From Celeribacter naphthalenivorans (lineage in GTDB: Bacteria > Pseudomonadota > Alphaproteobacteria > Rhodobacterales > Rhodobacteraceae): a DNA stretch of 64,000 nucleotides. The stretch covers positions 180,464 to 244,463 of the forward strand of contig NZ_JAIVLK010000011.1 of the NCBI RefSeq assembly GCF_020524585.1, given 5' to 3'. Below the pieces are notes generated by a model. That model worked only from the letters and a program-made list of their open reading frames with translations. It was not told the DNA's origin and made no database searches. How positions within the stretch are numbered: position 1 is the stretch's first letter; each line of letters starts with the position of its first letter. Shown here piece by piece: positions 38,011 through 47,380 of this stretch. The position numbers and the translations under genes were made by a program.

Positions 38011-38499
38011 TTAACCCTCTATGACCTCCCATGGCGTCTCGAGCCAATGCTCCTCCAAGTTGGGGGTGGCGCCGATTCTGTCGATGACGGCGAACAGGCC
38101 GTTGCCGGACAGAGGGGTCAGGACGCCGTGCCATGTGCCCTTATGGAAATTGATCGCCTGTGTGCCGTCACTGACAAAAGCGTGGGGCGTGGCGTCGGGG
38201 CCATCGGCGACGATGATCAGGAACGGATCGGCAGACATCGGCACAAAGCACTGCGAGCCCTCCGGGTGGCGTTCGATCAGGTCGAGCGCATAGGGAAAGC
38301 TGCGCAATTCGGCGTGAAACACCGACACACCGACACGCCCGCCGGTGTCCGGGGTCACATCGACCAAGGCGCGGTCGTGGTAGCGTCCGCATTTGCCTTG
38401 GTTGATGATCTTGTCCGGCGCGCCTTTGGCGTCGATCACATCGCCGTAGGGCGCAAAGGCCTCCGGCGTGAGCGGTTTTGTGGTGATGCTGCGGGTCAT
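38011..38499 (-). CDS. allA: Ureidoglycolate lyase
   Basis: A 162-residue AllA-family enzyme splitting ureidoglycolate into glyoxylate and urea. Recognisable parts are PLTPEAFAPYGDVI, VSVFHAELRSFPYALDLIERHPEGSQCFVPM and FHKGTWHGVLTPL. Last gene of a three-gene minus-strand purine operon; start overlaps the AllE stop by 4 bp. Product urea links to the urt locus elsewhere in the window. Confidence 0.93.
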   Translation of the reverse strand: MTRSITTKPLTPEAFAPYGDVIDAKGAPDKIINQGKCGRYHDRALVDVTPDTGGRVGVSVFHAELRSFPYALDLIERHPEGSQCFVPMSADPFLIIVADGPDATPHAFVSDGTQAINFHKGTWHGVLTPLSGNGLFAVIDRIGATPNLEEHWLETPWEVIEG

Positions 38500-39326
38500 C
38501 CCAGCTCCAGCTTCGGATGACGGTTCACGTCTTTATAAAGCAGGTAGCGGAAAGGGCGTCGACCGGCGGCGTAGCAGGCCTGCGGGCAGAAGGCGCGCAG
38601 CCAGAGGAAATCGCCCTCGGAGACCTCGACCCAGTCTTGGTTCAACAGATACACGCCACGCCCCTGCAACACGTAGAGTCCGTGCTCCATCACGTGGGTT
38701 TCCGCGAAAGGAATGGTGCCGCCGGGCAGGAAGGTCACGATATTGACGTGGAAATCATAGCGCAGGTCATGCGGATCGACGAAGCGCGACGTGGACCAAT
38801 AGCCCGAAGTGTTTGGCATCTCGATCGGCGGCTTTTCCATATCTGCGGTGACAAAGCTTTCGGGCGCATCAATCCCCGGCGCGGGTTCGTAGCGTTTGCG
38901 AATCCACACAAAGGTTGCGGGCGTGTCGTTGTCGTTTTGCACGGTGTATTTGTCCCCCGGCGCGACAAAGACATAGCTGCCGGGCTCAAGCTGATAGGCC
39001 CGCGCGCCGATGGTGATGCGCATGTGACCTGCAAGGACAAAAAGCACGCATTCCGCCATCGGATCGGGTTCCGGGTCGGTCGAGCCGCCGCCGGGCGAGA
39101 CCTCGACGATCAGTTGCGCGAAGGTTTCGGCAAAGCCGGTCATCGGACGGGCCAGAACCCAGGCGCGGGTCTTGTCCCAGCCGGGCATGTAACTCACGAC
39201 GATGTCGGACATCACGCCATGCGGGATGACGGCATAGGAATTGGTGAACACGGCGCGTTCGCGGGCGTGGTTGTTTTGATCGGGCAGGCCGCCCGTGGGG
39301 GCGCAGTAGGTGTATTCGTAGCTCAT
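38496..39326 (-). CDS. allE: (S)-ureidoglycine aminohydrolase (bicupin)
   Basis: A 276-residue two-cupin protein. N-terminal NHARERAVFTNSYAVIPHGVMSDIV and C-terminal TFLPGGTIPFAETHVMEHGLYVLQGRGVYLLNQDW (Mn ligands Glu, His, His, Gln) fit AllE/YlbA. It converts ureidoglycine to ureidoglycolate, feeding AllA. Located between the fused allantoinase gene and allA. Allantoate amidohydrolase (allC), needed just before this step, is not in the window. Confidence 0.92.
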   Translation of the reverse strand: MSYEYTYCAPTGGLPDQNNHARERAVFTNSYAVIPHGVMSDIVVSYMPGWDKTRAWVLARPMTGFAETFAQLIVEVSPGGGSTDPEPDPMAECVLFVLAGHMRITIGARAYQLEPGSYVFVAPGDKYTVQNDNDTPATFVWIRKRYEPAPGIDAPESFVTADMEKPPIEMPNTSGYWSTSRFVDPHDLRYDFHVNIVTFLPGGTIPFAETHVMEHGLYVLQGRGVYLLNQDWVEVSEGDFLWLRAFCPQACYAAGRRPFRYLLYKDVNRHPKLELG

Positions 39327-39335
39327 TGGGGTCTC

Positions 39336-40763
39336 TTAGAAATCCATGTCCTTCAAGCGGTGCCACGCGATCCGTTCGACCTGCTGACAGGCCGTTTTGA
39401 ATTCTTCGTCTCTGGAATGCTCCAGTCGGGCGTGGAAGGCCGCGAGGATTGTCTCCTTGGTATTGTCTTTCACGGCGATGATAAAGGGGAAGCCGAATTT
39501 TTCGGTGTATTCGCTGTTGAGCCGCTCGAAGGTGGCGCGCTCGTCGTCGGTCAGCGCATCAAGGCCTGCGGAGGCTTGTTCCGAGGTGCTCTCAGCGGTG
39601 AGGCGTTTGGCCTGCGCGAGTTTTCCGGCCAAGTCGGGATGCGCGATCAACACGCCGTCCTTTTCGGCGAGGGAGGCGGAGCGGAAGGCGCGGCAAAGCG
39701 CAGAATGCACGCCAATCCAGCTGTCATGCGCGGGCCCAAGTTCAAGCCCCCAAGCGCGTTCCGCCACCCAAGGGGAATGCTCGAAGATACCGCCGAATTT
39801 TTCGACGAATGCCTCTTTGGACATCTCCGAGGGCTTCGCCTTGCGCTGATGCGGGAGGGTCGCGGCCCAATGTTTCGCGATGTCGATGCGCCGGGGCGTC
39901 CAGACATCGTCGAACCCCTTGATGTACTCGATGAATTTCTTCAGTCCCGCCAACTTGCCCGGACGGCCAATAAGGCGGCAATGCAGCCCGATGTTCATCA
40001 TCTTGGGCGTGCTTTCCGAGCCTTCGGCATAGAGCACGTCGAAGGCGTCCTTGAGATAGGTAAAGAACTGTTCGCCTGTGATATAGCCCGGCGCCGTGGC
40101 GAAGCGCATGTCGTTGGCTTCCAAAGTGTAGGGGATAATGAGTTGGTCACGATCCCCGACCTCCAACCAATAAGGCAGATCGTCGTCATAGGTGTCGGAC
40201 ACATAATCAAACCCGCCCTCTTCCGCGACCAGACGCACAGTGTTGGCAGAGCAGCGCCCGGTGTACCACCCATAGGGCCGCTCGCCAGTGACTTCCTCGT
40301 GGAGGCGCACGGCCTCGGCAATCGCCGCGCGTTCCTCTTCCTCGGGCATGTCCTTATGCTCGACCCATTTGAGGCCATGCGAGGCAATCTCCCAACCCGC
40401 GTCCTGCATCGCGGCGACCTGTTCGGGGGAGCGTGCGAGGGCAGTGGCCACGCCGTAGATCGTCACGGGAATGTCGGCCCCGGTGAACAGGCGATGCAGC
40501 CGCCAGAACCCGGCGCGCGCGCCATATTCGTAGATCGATTCCATGTTCCAGTGGCGCTGACCCTTCCACATGGCCGCGCCTGCAATATCGGACAGAAAGG
40601 CCTCCGAGGCCTCATCGCCATGCAGGACACAGTTTTCGCCGCCTTCCTCATAGTTCAACACGAATTGCACCGCGACTTTCGCACCACCCGGCCACTGTGG
40701 ATCGGGCGCATGGGCGCCATAGCCAGACATGTTTCGAACATAACGCGGTGGATTTTTCGGCAT
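39336..40763 (-). CDS. puuE: Bifunctional allantoinase (PuuE) / OHCU decarboxylase
   Basis: A 475-residue fusion. Residues about 1-305 are a polysaccharide-deacetylase-fold allantoinase (RNMSGYGAHAPDPQWPGGAKVAVQFVLNYEEGGE, EIASHGLKWVEHK, GWYTGRCS). Residues about 310-475 are OHCU decarboxylase (SKEAFVEKFGGIFEHSPWVAERAW, HPDLAGKLA, FGFPFIIAVKDN). The decarboxylase acts first in the pathway (OHCU to S-allantoin), the allantoinase second. The ATG at 40763 starts the conserved MPKNPPRYVRNMSGYG; the frame is open for 40 codons further without recognisable sequence. Confidence 0.93.
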   Translation of the reverse strand: MPKNPPRYVRNMSGYGAHAPDPQWPGGAKVAVQFVLNYEEGGENCVLHGDEASEAFLSDIAGAAMWKGQRHWNMESIYEYGARAGFWRLHRLFTGADIPVTIYGVATALARSPEQVAAMQDAGWEIASHGLKWVEHKDMPEEEERAAIAEAVRLHEEVTGERPYGWYTGRCSANTVRLVAEEGGFDYVSDTYDDDLPYWLEVGDRDQLIIPYTLEANDMRFATAPGYITGEQFFTYLKDAFDVLYAEGSESTPKMMNIGLHCRLIGRPGKLAGLKKFIEYIKGFDDVWTPRRIDIAKHWAATLPHQRKAKPSEMSKEAFVEKFGGIFEHSPWVAERAWGLELGPAHDSWIGVHSALCRAFRSASLAEKDGVLIAHPDLAGKLAQAKRLTAESTSEQASAGLDALTDDERATFERLNSEYTEKFGFPFIIAVKDNTKETILAAFHARLEHSRDEEFKTACQQVERIAWHRLKDMDF

Positions 40764-40913
40764 TTCCTTTGGCCTTCGTGTTTTTTGACTAATTGGTAGG
40801 CTTGTGAATATCGAATACTCTTTTGTATGCAATCTGGCGAGAATGATTGTTGCCGCGCTCAAAGCTTTCCGACAGTCTTGCATGTAAACGCTAACAATTT
40901 GGGCAGCTTCTCC

Positions 40914-41285
40914 ATGACGTCCGGTTTTTTAACCACACATGTTCTCGACACGGCAAAGGGTCTTCCGGCTGAAGGGATCGAAATTGCGCTGTATCGCGTG
41001 TCCGGCAACAGCCACACCAAAATCGCCACAGCCGTCACCAACAGCGACGGACGCACCGATGCGCCGATCCTACCGGCGGAGAAATTCCAAACCGGCACTT
41101 ATGAGCTGGTCTTTTTTGCTGGGGACTATTTGAAGCGCACCGGTCAAGTGGGCGGGCAGCCGGGCGAAGAGCCGCTGTTCCTCGATCAAATTCCGATCCG
41201 CTTCGGGATCAACGATCCTGACAGCCATTATCACGTGCCGCTTTTGCTATCGCCTTTCAGCTATTCGACCTACCGGGGGAGTTAA
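40914..41285 (+). CDS. uraH: 5-hydroxyisourate hydrolase
   Basis: A 123-residue transthyretin-like hydrolase. LTTHVLDTAKGLPAEGIEI contains the catalytic His, DGRTD follows, and the C-terminal YRGS tetrapeptide is diagnostic. Converts 5-hydroxyisourate from PuuD to OHCU. The ATG at 40914 is chosen since upstream codons lack family sequence. Divergent from the puuE gene with 150 bp between starts; 1 bp before puuD. Confidence 0.94.
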   Translation: MTSGFLTTHVLDTAKGLPAEGIEIALYRVSGNSHTKIATAVTNSDGRTDAPILPAEKFQTGTYELVFFAGDYLKRTGQVGGQPGEEPLFLDQIPIRFGINDPDSHYHVPLLLSPFSYSTYRGS

Positions 41286-41286
41286 G

Positions 41287-42516
41287 ATGAGTTTATTGCC
41301 AATTTTCTGGGAATGGGCCGAATTTGCCCTGCGCTGGGTCCATGTGATCACCGCGATTGCGTGGATCGGCTCGTCCTTCTATTTCATCGCGCTTGATCTG
41401 GGCCTGCATCCGTCTTCCGACCGGCGCCAAGGCGTCGCTGGCGAAGAGTGGCAGGTCCATGGCGGTGGTTTCTATTTCATCCAGAAATACATGGTCGCAC
41501 CGGCGCGCATGCCCGAGGACCTCATCTGGTTCAAATGGGAAAGCTACGCCACATGGCTCTCGGGCGCGGCGCTTATGGCTGTGGTCTATTACCTTGGCGC
41601 CGAGCTGTATCTCGTCGATCCGAACGTCTTGGAAATGGCGCCTTGGGTGGCGGTGATCGTCTCCATCGTGTCGCTGTCGATCGGCTGGATTCTCTATGAT
41701 CTTCTGTGCAAATCGAAGTTCGGCGATGACAACACGCGGCTGATGATCTTTCTCTATATCATCCTCGTGGCGATGGCTTGGGGGTATACGGAGATCTTCT
41801 CGGGCCGCGCGGCGTTTCTGCATCTGGGCGCGTTTACCGCCACGGTGATGAGCGCCAATGTGTTTTTCATCATCATTCCGAACCAGAAAATCGTTGTCGC
41901 CGATCTCAAGGCCGGGCGCACCCCCGATCCGAAATACGGCAAAATCGCCAAGCAACGCTCAACCCATAACAACTACCTGACCCTGCCGGTGTTGTTCATG
42001 ATGCTGTCGAACCACTATCCGCTGGCCTTTGCGTCGCAGTACAACTGGATCATCGCCGCGCTGATCTTTTTGATGGGTGTGACGATCCGGCATTTCTTCA
42101 ACACCATGCATGCGCGCAAGGGGATGCTGTGGTGGACCTGGGGCGCCACTGTCGGTCTGTTCCTGATCGTTATGTGGCTCTCGACCGCGGGGATTTATAT
42201 GCAGGACGACGGCGAAGACGAGGCCGCCCTTGGCCCGTTGGCACAGAAATTCGCCTCTGCCGAGGGCTTCGAGGATGTGCATGACATCGTCGTTACCAAC
42301 TGTTCGATGTGCCACGCGAAAGAGCCCTATTGGGAGGGCATGGCCTCTCCGCCAAAGGGCATTCGCTTGGAGACCACACATGAGGTGGCGACGCTGGCAA
42401 AAGAGATCTGGCTTCAGGCCGGGGTGACCCATGCGATGCCGCCGGCGGGCAGCTATATGTATCTCGATGACGACAGTCGTGCGGCCATTCGCAAATGGTA
42501 CGAGGGCGCGCTTTAA
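41287..42516 (+). CDS. puuD: Membrane urate hydroxylase PuuD with C-terminal cytochrome c domain
   Basis: A 409-residue membrane enzyme converting urate to 5-hydroxyisourate. Residues 1-310 hold about eight helices with the family segments FALRWVHVITAIAWIGSSFYFIALD and FFIIIPNQKIVVADL. The C-terminal domain carries a heme-binding CSMCH at about 338-342, so electrons can go to the respiratory chain rather than directly to oxygen. Follows uraH by 1 bp. A terminator follows. Confidence 0.94.
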   Translation: MSLLPIFWEWAEFALRWVHVITAIAWIGSSFYFIALDLGLHPSSDRRQGVAGEEWQVHGGGFYFIQKYMVAPARMPEDLIWFKWESYATWLSGAALMAVVYYLGAELYLVDPNVLEMAPWVAVIVSIVSLSIGWILYDLLCKSKFGDDNTRLMIFLYIILVAMAWGYTEIFSGRAAFLHLGAFTATVMSANVFFIIIPNQKIVVADLKAGRTPDPKYGKIAKQRSTHNNYLTLPVLFMMLSNHYPLAFASQYNWIIAALIFLMGVTIRHFFNTMHARKGMLWWTWGATVGLFLIVMWLSTAGIYMQDDGEDEAALGPLAQKFASAEGFEDVHDIVVTNCSMCHAKEPYWEGMASPPKGIRLETTHEVATLAKEIWLQAGVTHAMPPAGSYMYLDDDSRAAIRKWYEGAL

Positions 42517-42536
42517 GGTGAGGCGGACAGAGTGAG

Positions 42537-42563
42537 GCGGGGAGGTTCCCCGCTTTATTTTTT
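42537..42563. terminator. Intrinsic terminator after puuD
   Basis: A 7-bp GC stem (GCGGGGA with TCCCCGC) with a 3-nt loop and then TTTATTTTTT on the plus strand. It overlaps the last codons of galM on the other strand. Confidence 0.75.
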
Positions 42564-43550
42564 AGAGAACTGCCAGCGTGTTTCCTGCCGGTAGGTCTCA
42601 TCCGGGTCGAGCCGGACAGAGGGAAATTCGGCGCGGTTCGGCGCATCCGGCCAGCCCTGCGCCTCCAGCGCCACGCCGCAAAAGCCGATCTCCGGCACGC
42701 CACGATGACCGGCGAAATTGCCGCTGCTGATGGGGGCAGCGTCAAAGACCTGTAGCCCCGGCTCGGTCGTGTCCATCCGCATCTCAACGCCAGAGGTGCC
42801 GCGCAGAACGGCGGCGGGCTTCATCGCGCCGCGCGTCTCGGCGAGGCAGAAATTGTGATCGTAGCGCTGGGGGGCGGAAGGGCTGAGCACGCGCCCTTCG
42901 CGCAGATCGAACGCGGTGCCTGCGACGGCTGTGATCTCCGTCGGGATCAACCGCGCATCAATGGGCAGGTAGCGATCCGCAAAGACCTGCAGCACATGCC
43001 CTTCCGTGGTCGGCGTGCCGTCCAAGGTCCAATAGGCATGATTGGCGAGGTTTATCAGCGTCGGCGCATCCGTCGTGGCCGTCAGCTCAAGCGTCAATGT
43101 GGCGGGCGCCGACACCGTATAGCGCGCGGTCAGGAACCGTTTGCCGGGAAAACCGCCCTTGCCATGGGGCAGTGTGAGGGTGAGCGTCAGCGAGGTCGTC
43201 GTCAGGCTCGCGATGTTCCAAATCTCGGTGTGAAGCCCGTGCTCCCCGCCATGCAGCGTGGTCGGGCCTTCGTTGGCGTTGAACTCCAGGGTCTCGCCGT
43301 CCAACTCGGCCTGCGCCTCCGCAATGCGATTGGCAACCGGGCCGACAATCGCGCCGAAGTAAGTCATCGGCCCGTTCTCATAGGCGGCGATGTCAGAACT
43401 GCCCAGCGTCAGCCCATAGGGGACACCGCGCAGCCGCACGTCGTTGAGAATGGCGCCATAGGTCAGCACCGTGGCCGAAAGATCGCCCGCCGACAGGGTG
43501 ATCGCATGGACGGTACGCCCGTCTTGGAGCTTGCCGAATTGTGTTTTCAT
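42555..43550 (-). CDS. galM: Aldose 1-epimerase
   Basis: A 331-residue galactose mutarotase family enzyme with TYGAILNDVRLRG, GPVANRIAEAQ, LHGGEHGLHTEIWN, NLANHAYWTLDG and CLAETRGA segments; the acid/base His lie in LHGG and NHAYW. Cytoplasmic, without signal peptide. The start overlaps the dgoK-like stop by 4 bp, which points to hexose (perhaps galactose) catabolism. Confidence 0.92.
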   Translation of the reverse strand: MKTQFGKLQDGRTVHAITLSAGDLSATVLTYGAILNDVRLRGVPYGLTLGSSDIAAYENGPMTYFGAIVGPVANRIAEAQAELDGETLEFNANEGPTTLHGGEHGLHTEIWNIASLTTTSLTLTLTLPHGKGGFPGKRFLTARYTVSAPATLTLELTATTDAPTLINLANHAYWTLDGTPTTEGHVLQVFADRYLPIDARLIPTEITAVAGTAFDLREGRVLSPSAPQRYDHNFCLAETRGAMKPAAVLRGTSGVEMRMDTTEPGLQVFDAAPISSGNFAGHRGVPEIGFCGVALEAQGWPDAPNRAEFPSVRLDPDETYRQETRWQFSKK

Positions 43551-44299
43551 CCCGTGATCCGATCTTGTGCCAGTTGGAACCCTGCGCGGTACATTGCAGC
43601 CTCATTGGCTGCGATGAAAGGGACGAATTGACTGTCGAGCGCGATGCGATAGGGGGCGCAGGTCTCTGCTGCGCCAATAAGGGCGACGGATTGTCCGAGC
43701 CAATAGGCGCGTGTCGCTGCCAATTCCGCGCCGATCAGCGCAGCCGTAGCGAGAGACGCCGCCTCGGCTTTGCTCATCTCGTTTTGGGACATCTCCGCCT
43801 GTGCGCTCGCCAGCCTCATGGCGGCGTTTTCCGGGCGGGACATCGTGTCGGAGAGCGCGTCTTTAAAAGCGTCCTCATCCGTCAGGGTCAGCCCCACATC
43901 AAGCGCGCTCGACACCATCGCCCCGGTCAGAAACCGCCGCATGGAGACGATCTCTTCGGCACTCACATGCGTCCAGAGCGTGCTTTGCGCGCCGGGCAAA
44001 CAGAGGATGCCATCGAATTTGGGATTGAGCGCAATGAAACCCGCCATGGCGACCTCTTCGCCATGGGTCACGGTCAGGGGATTGGTCTGCGTCAGCGGGG
44101 GGATCGTGCCATCTGGCACGCTCTCGGGCAGGGCCGTGCAGGGCAGGCTGCGGGGCGGTGTCTTCGCACCGGCAATGAGAGACGGGCGGGTGTCTTCGGC
44201 GAGGCCTTGGGGCAGCGTCATACTCTGGGGCGCGGCCTGTGGATGATCCAAGTCCCAGAGCAATAGCTCTGTTCCCGTCCAAAGACCTGCTTCTGCCAT
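43547..44299 (-). CDS. DgoK-like 2-dehydro-3-deoxygalactonokinase family protein, N-terminus short
   Basis: A 250-residue protein matching the C-terminal three quarters of DgoK: PRSLPCTALP, HGEEVAMAGFIALNPKFDGILCLPGAQSTLWTHVSAEEIVSMRRFLTG. DgoK proteins have about 300 residues and begin with a DWGTS nucleotide-binding motif, which I cannot find here or in the upstream frame. GGAGGG precedes the ATG at 44299. Either a diverged or an inactive kinase. Coupled to galM by a 4-bp overlap. Confidence 0.7.
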   Translation of the reverse strand: MAEAGLWTGTELLLWDLDHPQAAPQSMTLPQGLAEDTRPSLIAGAKTPPRSLPCTALPESVPDGTIPPLTQTNPLTVTHGEEVAMAGFIALNPKFDGILCLPGAQSTLWTHVSAEEIVSMRRFLTGAMVSSALDVGLTLTDEDAFKDALSDTMSRPENAAMRLASAQAEMSQNEMSKAEAASLATAALIGAELAATRAYWLGQSVALIGAAETCAPYRIALDSQFVPFIAANEAAMYRAGFQLAQDRITG

Positions 44300-44390
44300 G
44301 ATCTGCGCCCTCCGCCCCTCGTGTTCCCCCTTTATCGCGTGGCGTGGAAGGTGTTGCAATGGGCCGGAGGGCGGCAAGTCCGGAACGGGA

Positions 44391-44591
44391 TCAGGATTTG
44401 AGCGTTGCCGGGTAGCCTGCGTTTTTCAGCGCGACCAAAATCGCCTCGTCGCCCGCTTCGGAAAACACGTCGATCTCGCGCGCGTCCATGTCGGCGTCAA
44501 TTTCAACCGTGTCGTCGATGGCCTCAAGGGCTTCGGTGATCGAGGCCTTGCAATGACCACAGCTCATGTCGGGGACGGAAAATACGGACAT
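44391..44591 (-). CDS. copZ: CopZ-type copper chaperone
   Basis: A 66-residue heavy-metal-associated domain protein: MSVFSVPDMSCGHCKASITEAL, with the CGHC copper site. Acidic surface loop DADMDAREIDV. It would carry Cu(I) to the divergent CopA, whose ATG is 111 bp away. The frame is open upstream but the domain begins at this ATG. Confidence 0.92.
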   Translation of the reverse strand: MSVFSVPDMSCGHCKASITEALEAIDDTVEIDADMDAREIDVFSEAGDEAILVALKNAGYPATLKS

Positions 44592-44660
44592 AATGTCGCC
44601 TTTCTGAGAGAAATTGTCGGAGAACGCGGGGCCGCACTCGCCTTCACGCATTCATTGCCT

Positions 44661-44670
44661 TACATATGTA
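44661..44670. promoter_or_regulatory. Palindrome between divergent copper genes, cop-box-like
   Basis: TACATATGTA is a perfect 10-bp palindrome 33 bp before the copA ATG and 70 bp before that of copZ. On the minus strand the extended TACATATGTAA fits KACANNTGTAM, the cop box of CopY repressors. CopY is known from Firmicutes; no CopY gene or CueR site is visible here, so this is only suggestive. Confidence 0.35.
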
Positions 44671-44702
44671 GCCGATCCTGATCCAAAAGCCAGAGCGACA
44701 AA

Positions 44703-47141
44703 ATGCACACCACCCGCCTGTCCGTCGAAGGTATGACCTGCGCCTCTTGTGTGGGCCGTGTCGAACGCGCGCTCAAGGGCACTGAAGGTGTCGAGACCGC
44801 CAATGTGAACCTCGCGACCGAGACGGCGGAGGTGTCGTTTGGTGATGCGGTGAAGGTTTCCGATCTCGTGACGGTTCTGGACAAGGCGGGCTATCCGGCG
44901 CGGGTCGAGGAGCTGGTGTTCGATGTCCACGGCATGACCTGCGCCTCCTGTGTCGGCCGTGTCGAACGCGCTTTGGCGCAGGAAGAAGGCGTCACGGAGG
45001 CCGTCGCCAATTTGGCGGCGGAGACGGCGACGGTCACATTCCTGAGCGGTGTGCAGGATGCCGAGAGTCTGACAAAAGCGATTGCCAAAGCGGGCTATGA
45101 GGTCAAGCCGCGCATCGACCGCGAGGCTGCGCCGGAGAACCGCAAAGCCGATGAGGCGCGGGCGCTCAAATCGAAACTGATCCTCGCCGCCGCACTCACC
45201 TTGCCGATTTTTATCATTGAAATGGGCGGCCATCTGATCCCTGCGCTGCATCATTGGTGGATGATGACTGTGCCGGAATGGCTCTGGCGTATGGTGCAAT
45301 TTGCTTTGACCGCTGTGGTTCTGGCCGTGCCGGGTCGGGTGTTTTTTGCCAAAGGCATTCCGTCTTTGTTGAAAGGCGGGCCGGATATGAACGCTTTGGT
45401 CGCGCTGGGCGCCGGGGCGGCGTTTCTCTATTCCACCCTCGTGACCTTTTGGCCGCAAGCGGTGCCGATGGGCGCGCAGAACGTCTATTTCGAAGCCGCC
45501 GCCGTCATCGTCACCCTGATCCTTCTGGGGCGTTTTCTGGAAGCGCGGGCCAAAGGCCAAACCGGCGAGGCCATTCGCAAACTCGCGGGCATGCGGGCCA
45601 AAACCGCGCGGGTTGAACGCGACGGCGAGGTGATCGAACTGCCCATTGAAGAGGTCGTCGTGGGCGATGTGTTGCACCTGCGTCCGGGCGAAAAGATCGC
45701 TGTGGACGGTAAGGTGCTCTCCGGCGACAGCCATGTGGACGAGGCGATGATTTCGGGCGAGCCGATCCCGGTCGCCAAGGCCGAAGGCAGCGCGGTGATT
45801 GCCGGTACGGTGAACGGCGAAGGTGCGATGACCTATGTGGCCGAGAAAGTCGGCGCGGACACCATGCTGGCGCAAATCATCCGCATGGTTGAGGAGGCGC
45901 AGGGGTCCAAGCTTCCGATCCAGTCGATGGTCGATAAGGTGACGATGTATTTCGTGCCTGCCGTGATGGCGCTGGCCGCCGTGACCGTGGTGATCTGGTT
46001 TGCCGTCGGGCCGGAGCCCGCGCTGGCGCATGCCTTGGTCGCAGGCGTTGCGGTGCTGATCATTGCCTGTCCCTGTGCCATGGGGCTGGCGACGCCGACC
46101 TCGATCATGGTGGGGACGGGGCGCGCCGCCGAGTTGGGTGTGTTGTTCCGCAAAGGGGACGCGCTGCAAGCTCTGCAAGAGGTGAAAGTGATTGCTTTTG
46201 ACAAGACCGGCACACTCACCGAAGGCCGCCCGGATGTCACCGATCTGGTGACGCTGGCGGGCGATGAAGCTGCACTTCTGGCAGAGGTGGCCGCCGTCGA
46301 GGCGAAATCCGAACACCCGATTGCCCGCGCCATAGAGCGCGCTGCCAAGGTCCGTGGGCTTAACCTGCCGGAGGTGGGCAAAGCCCGCGCGATTGCGGGT
46401 CACGGGATCAAGGCGGAGATCGGAGAGGTCGCGCTTTTGGTCGGCAACATGCGTCTGATGACCCGCGAAAAGATTGATGTCACGGCCTTTGAAGCGCCGC
46501 TTGTCGAACTGGCCGATCAGGGCCGCACCCCGGTTCTCGTGGCGCGCAATGGCGTGGCCGCGATGGTCCTCGGCATTTCCGACCCGATCCGGCCTGCGTC
46601 GCGCAAAGCCATTGAGGCGCTTCATGCGCGGGGGATCAAGGTGGCGATGGTGTCCGGCGACACGCGTCGCGCGGCGGAGGCCGTGGCGCGCGATCTGGGC
46701 ATTGATCATGTCGAGGCCGAGGTTCTGCCGAAAGGCAAAGCCAAAACCGTCGACGCCCTCAAAGAAAGCCAAGGTGCCGTCGGTTTTGTCGGTGACGGGA
46801 TCAACGATGCGCCTGCGCTGGCCTCGGCGGATGTGGGCATCGCGGTCGGCACCGGCACGGATGTGGCGATCGAGGCGGCGGATGTGGTGCTTATGGGCGG
46901 CGATCCGAGTGCAGTGGTCACCGCCGTGGATGTCAGCCGCAAAACCATGGGCAACATTCGTCAGAACCTGTTCTGGGCTTTCGCCTATAACGCCGCGCTC
47001 ATCCCCGTGGCCGCCGGTGTGCTCTATCCGTCCTTCGGGCTGCAACTGTCGCCCATGCTGGGGGCTGGCGCGATGGCGATGTCCTCCGTTTTTGTGGTCT
47101 CCAATGCGCTTCGGCTGCGTCGGATGCGGGCCGCTCTCTAG
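44703..47141 (+). CDS. copA: Cu(+)-exporting P1B-type ATPase
   Basis: An 812-residue copper exporter. Two tandem HMA domains with GMTCASC (about residues 10-16 and 79-85), eight helices, TGES variant ISGEPIP, CPCAMG, DKTGTLTEG, SEHPIARA and GDGINDAPAL are all present. Divergent from copZ. The two HMA domains, and its chaperone neighbour, distinguish it as the detoxifying exporter, in contrast to the CcoI-type ATPase at the left end. Confidence 0.96.
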   Translation: MHTTRLSVEGMTCASCVGRVERALKGTEGVETANVNLATETAEVSFGDAVKVSDLVTVLDKAGYPARVEELVFDVHGMTCASCVGRVERALAQEEGVTEAVANLAAETATVTFLSGVQDAESLTKAIAKAGYEVKPRIDREAAPENRKADEARALKSKLILAAALTLPIFIIEMGGHLIPALHHWWMMTVPEWLWRMVQFALTAVVLAVPGRVFFAKGIPSLLKGGPDMNALVALGAGAAFLYSTLVTFWPQAVPMGAQNVYFEAAAVIVTLILLGRFLEARAKGQTGEAIRKLAGMRAKTARVERDGEVIELPIEEVVVGDVLHLRPGEKIAVDGKVLSGDSHVDEAMISGEPIPVAKAEGSAVIAGTVNGEGAMTYVAEKVGADTMLAQIIRMVEEAQGSKLPIQSMVDKVTMYFVPAVMALAAVTVVIWFAVGPEPALAHALVAGVAVLIIACPCAMGLATPTSIMVGTGRAAELGVLFRKGDALQALQEVKVIAFDKTGTLTEGRPDVTDLVTLAGDEAALLAEVAAVEAKSEHPIARAIERAAKVRGLNLPEVGKARAIAGHGIKAEIGEVALLVGNMRLMTREKIDVTAFEAPLVELADQGRTPVLVARNGVAAMVLGISDPIRPASRKAIEALHARGIKVAMVSGDTRRAAEAVARDLGIDHVEAEVLPKGKAKTVDALKESQGAVGFVGDGINDAPALASADVGIAVGTGTDVAIEAADVVLMGGDPSAVVTAVDVSRKTMGNIRQNLFWAFAYNAALIPVAAGVLYPSFGLQLSPMLGAGAMAMSSVFVVSNALRLRRMRAAL

Positions 47142-47380
47142 GGCAGAGCAGGCCTTTGTGCGTTTCTGGAGTCTAGATTTGGGAAACTATGCTATATTTT
47201 GCAAAATCGGGTACAGCCTGCCGTTGATATTGTGGTATTTTTGCTGAATTCGTGCTGGCTGCGGCATTTCTCCCCTAGCGAGCGAATCACTTTTATGTAA
47301 TCTGACCTCGAAACAAACAGGAAATCGCGCCGTATAAAATGAAGCGCGTTTAACCTATCGAGCAAAAGTGAATTGGTACG

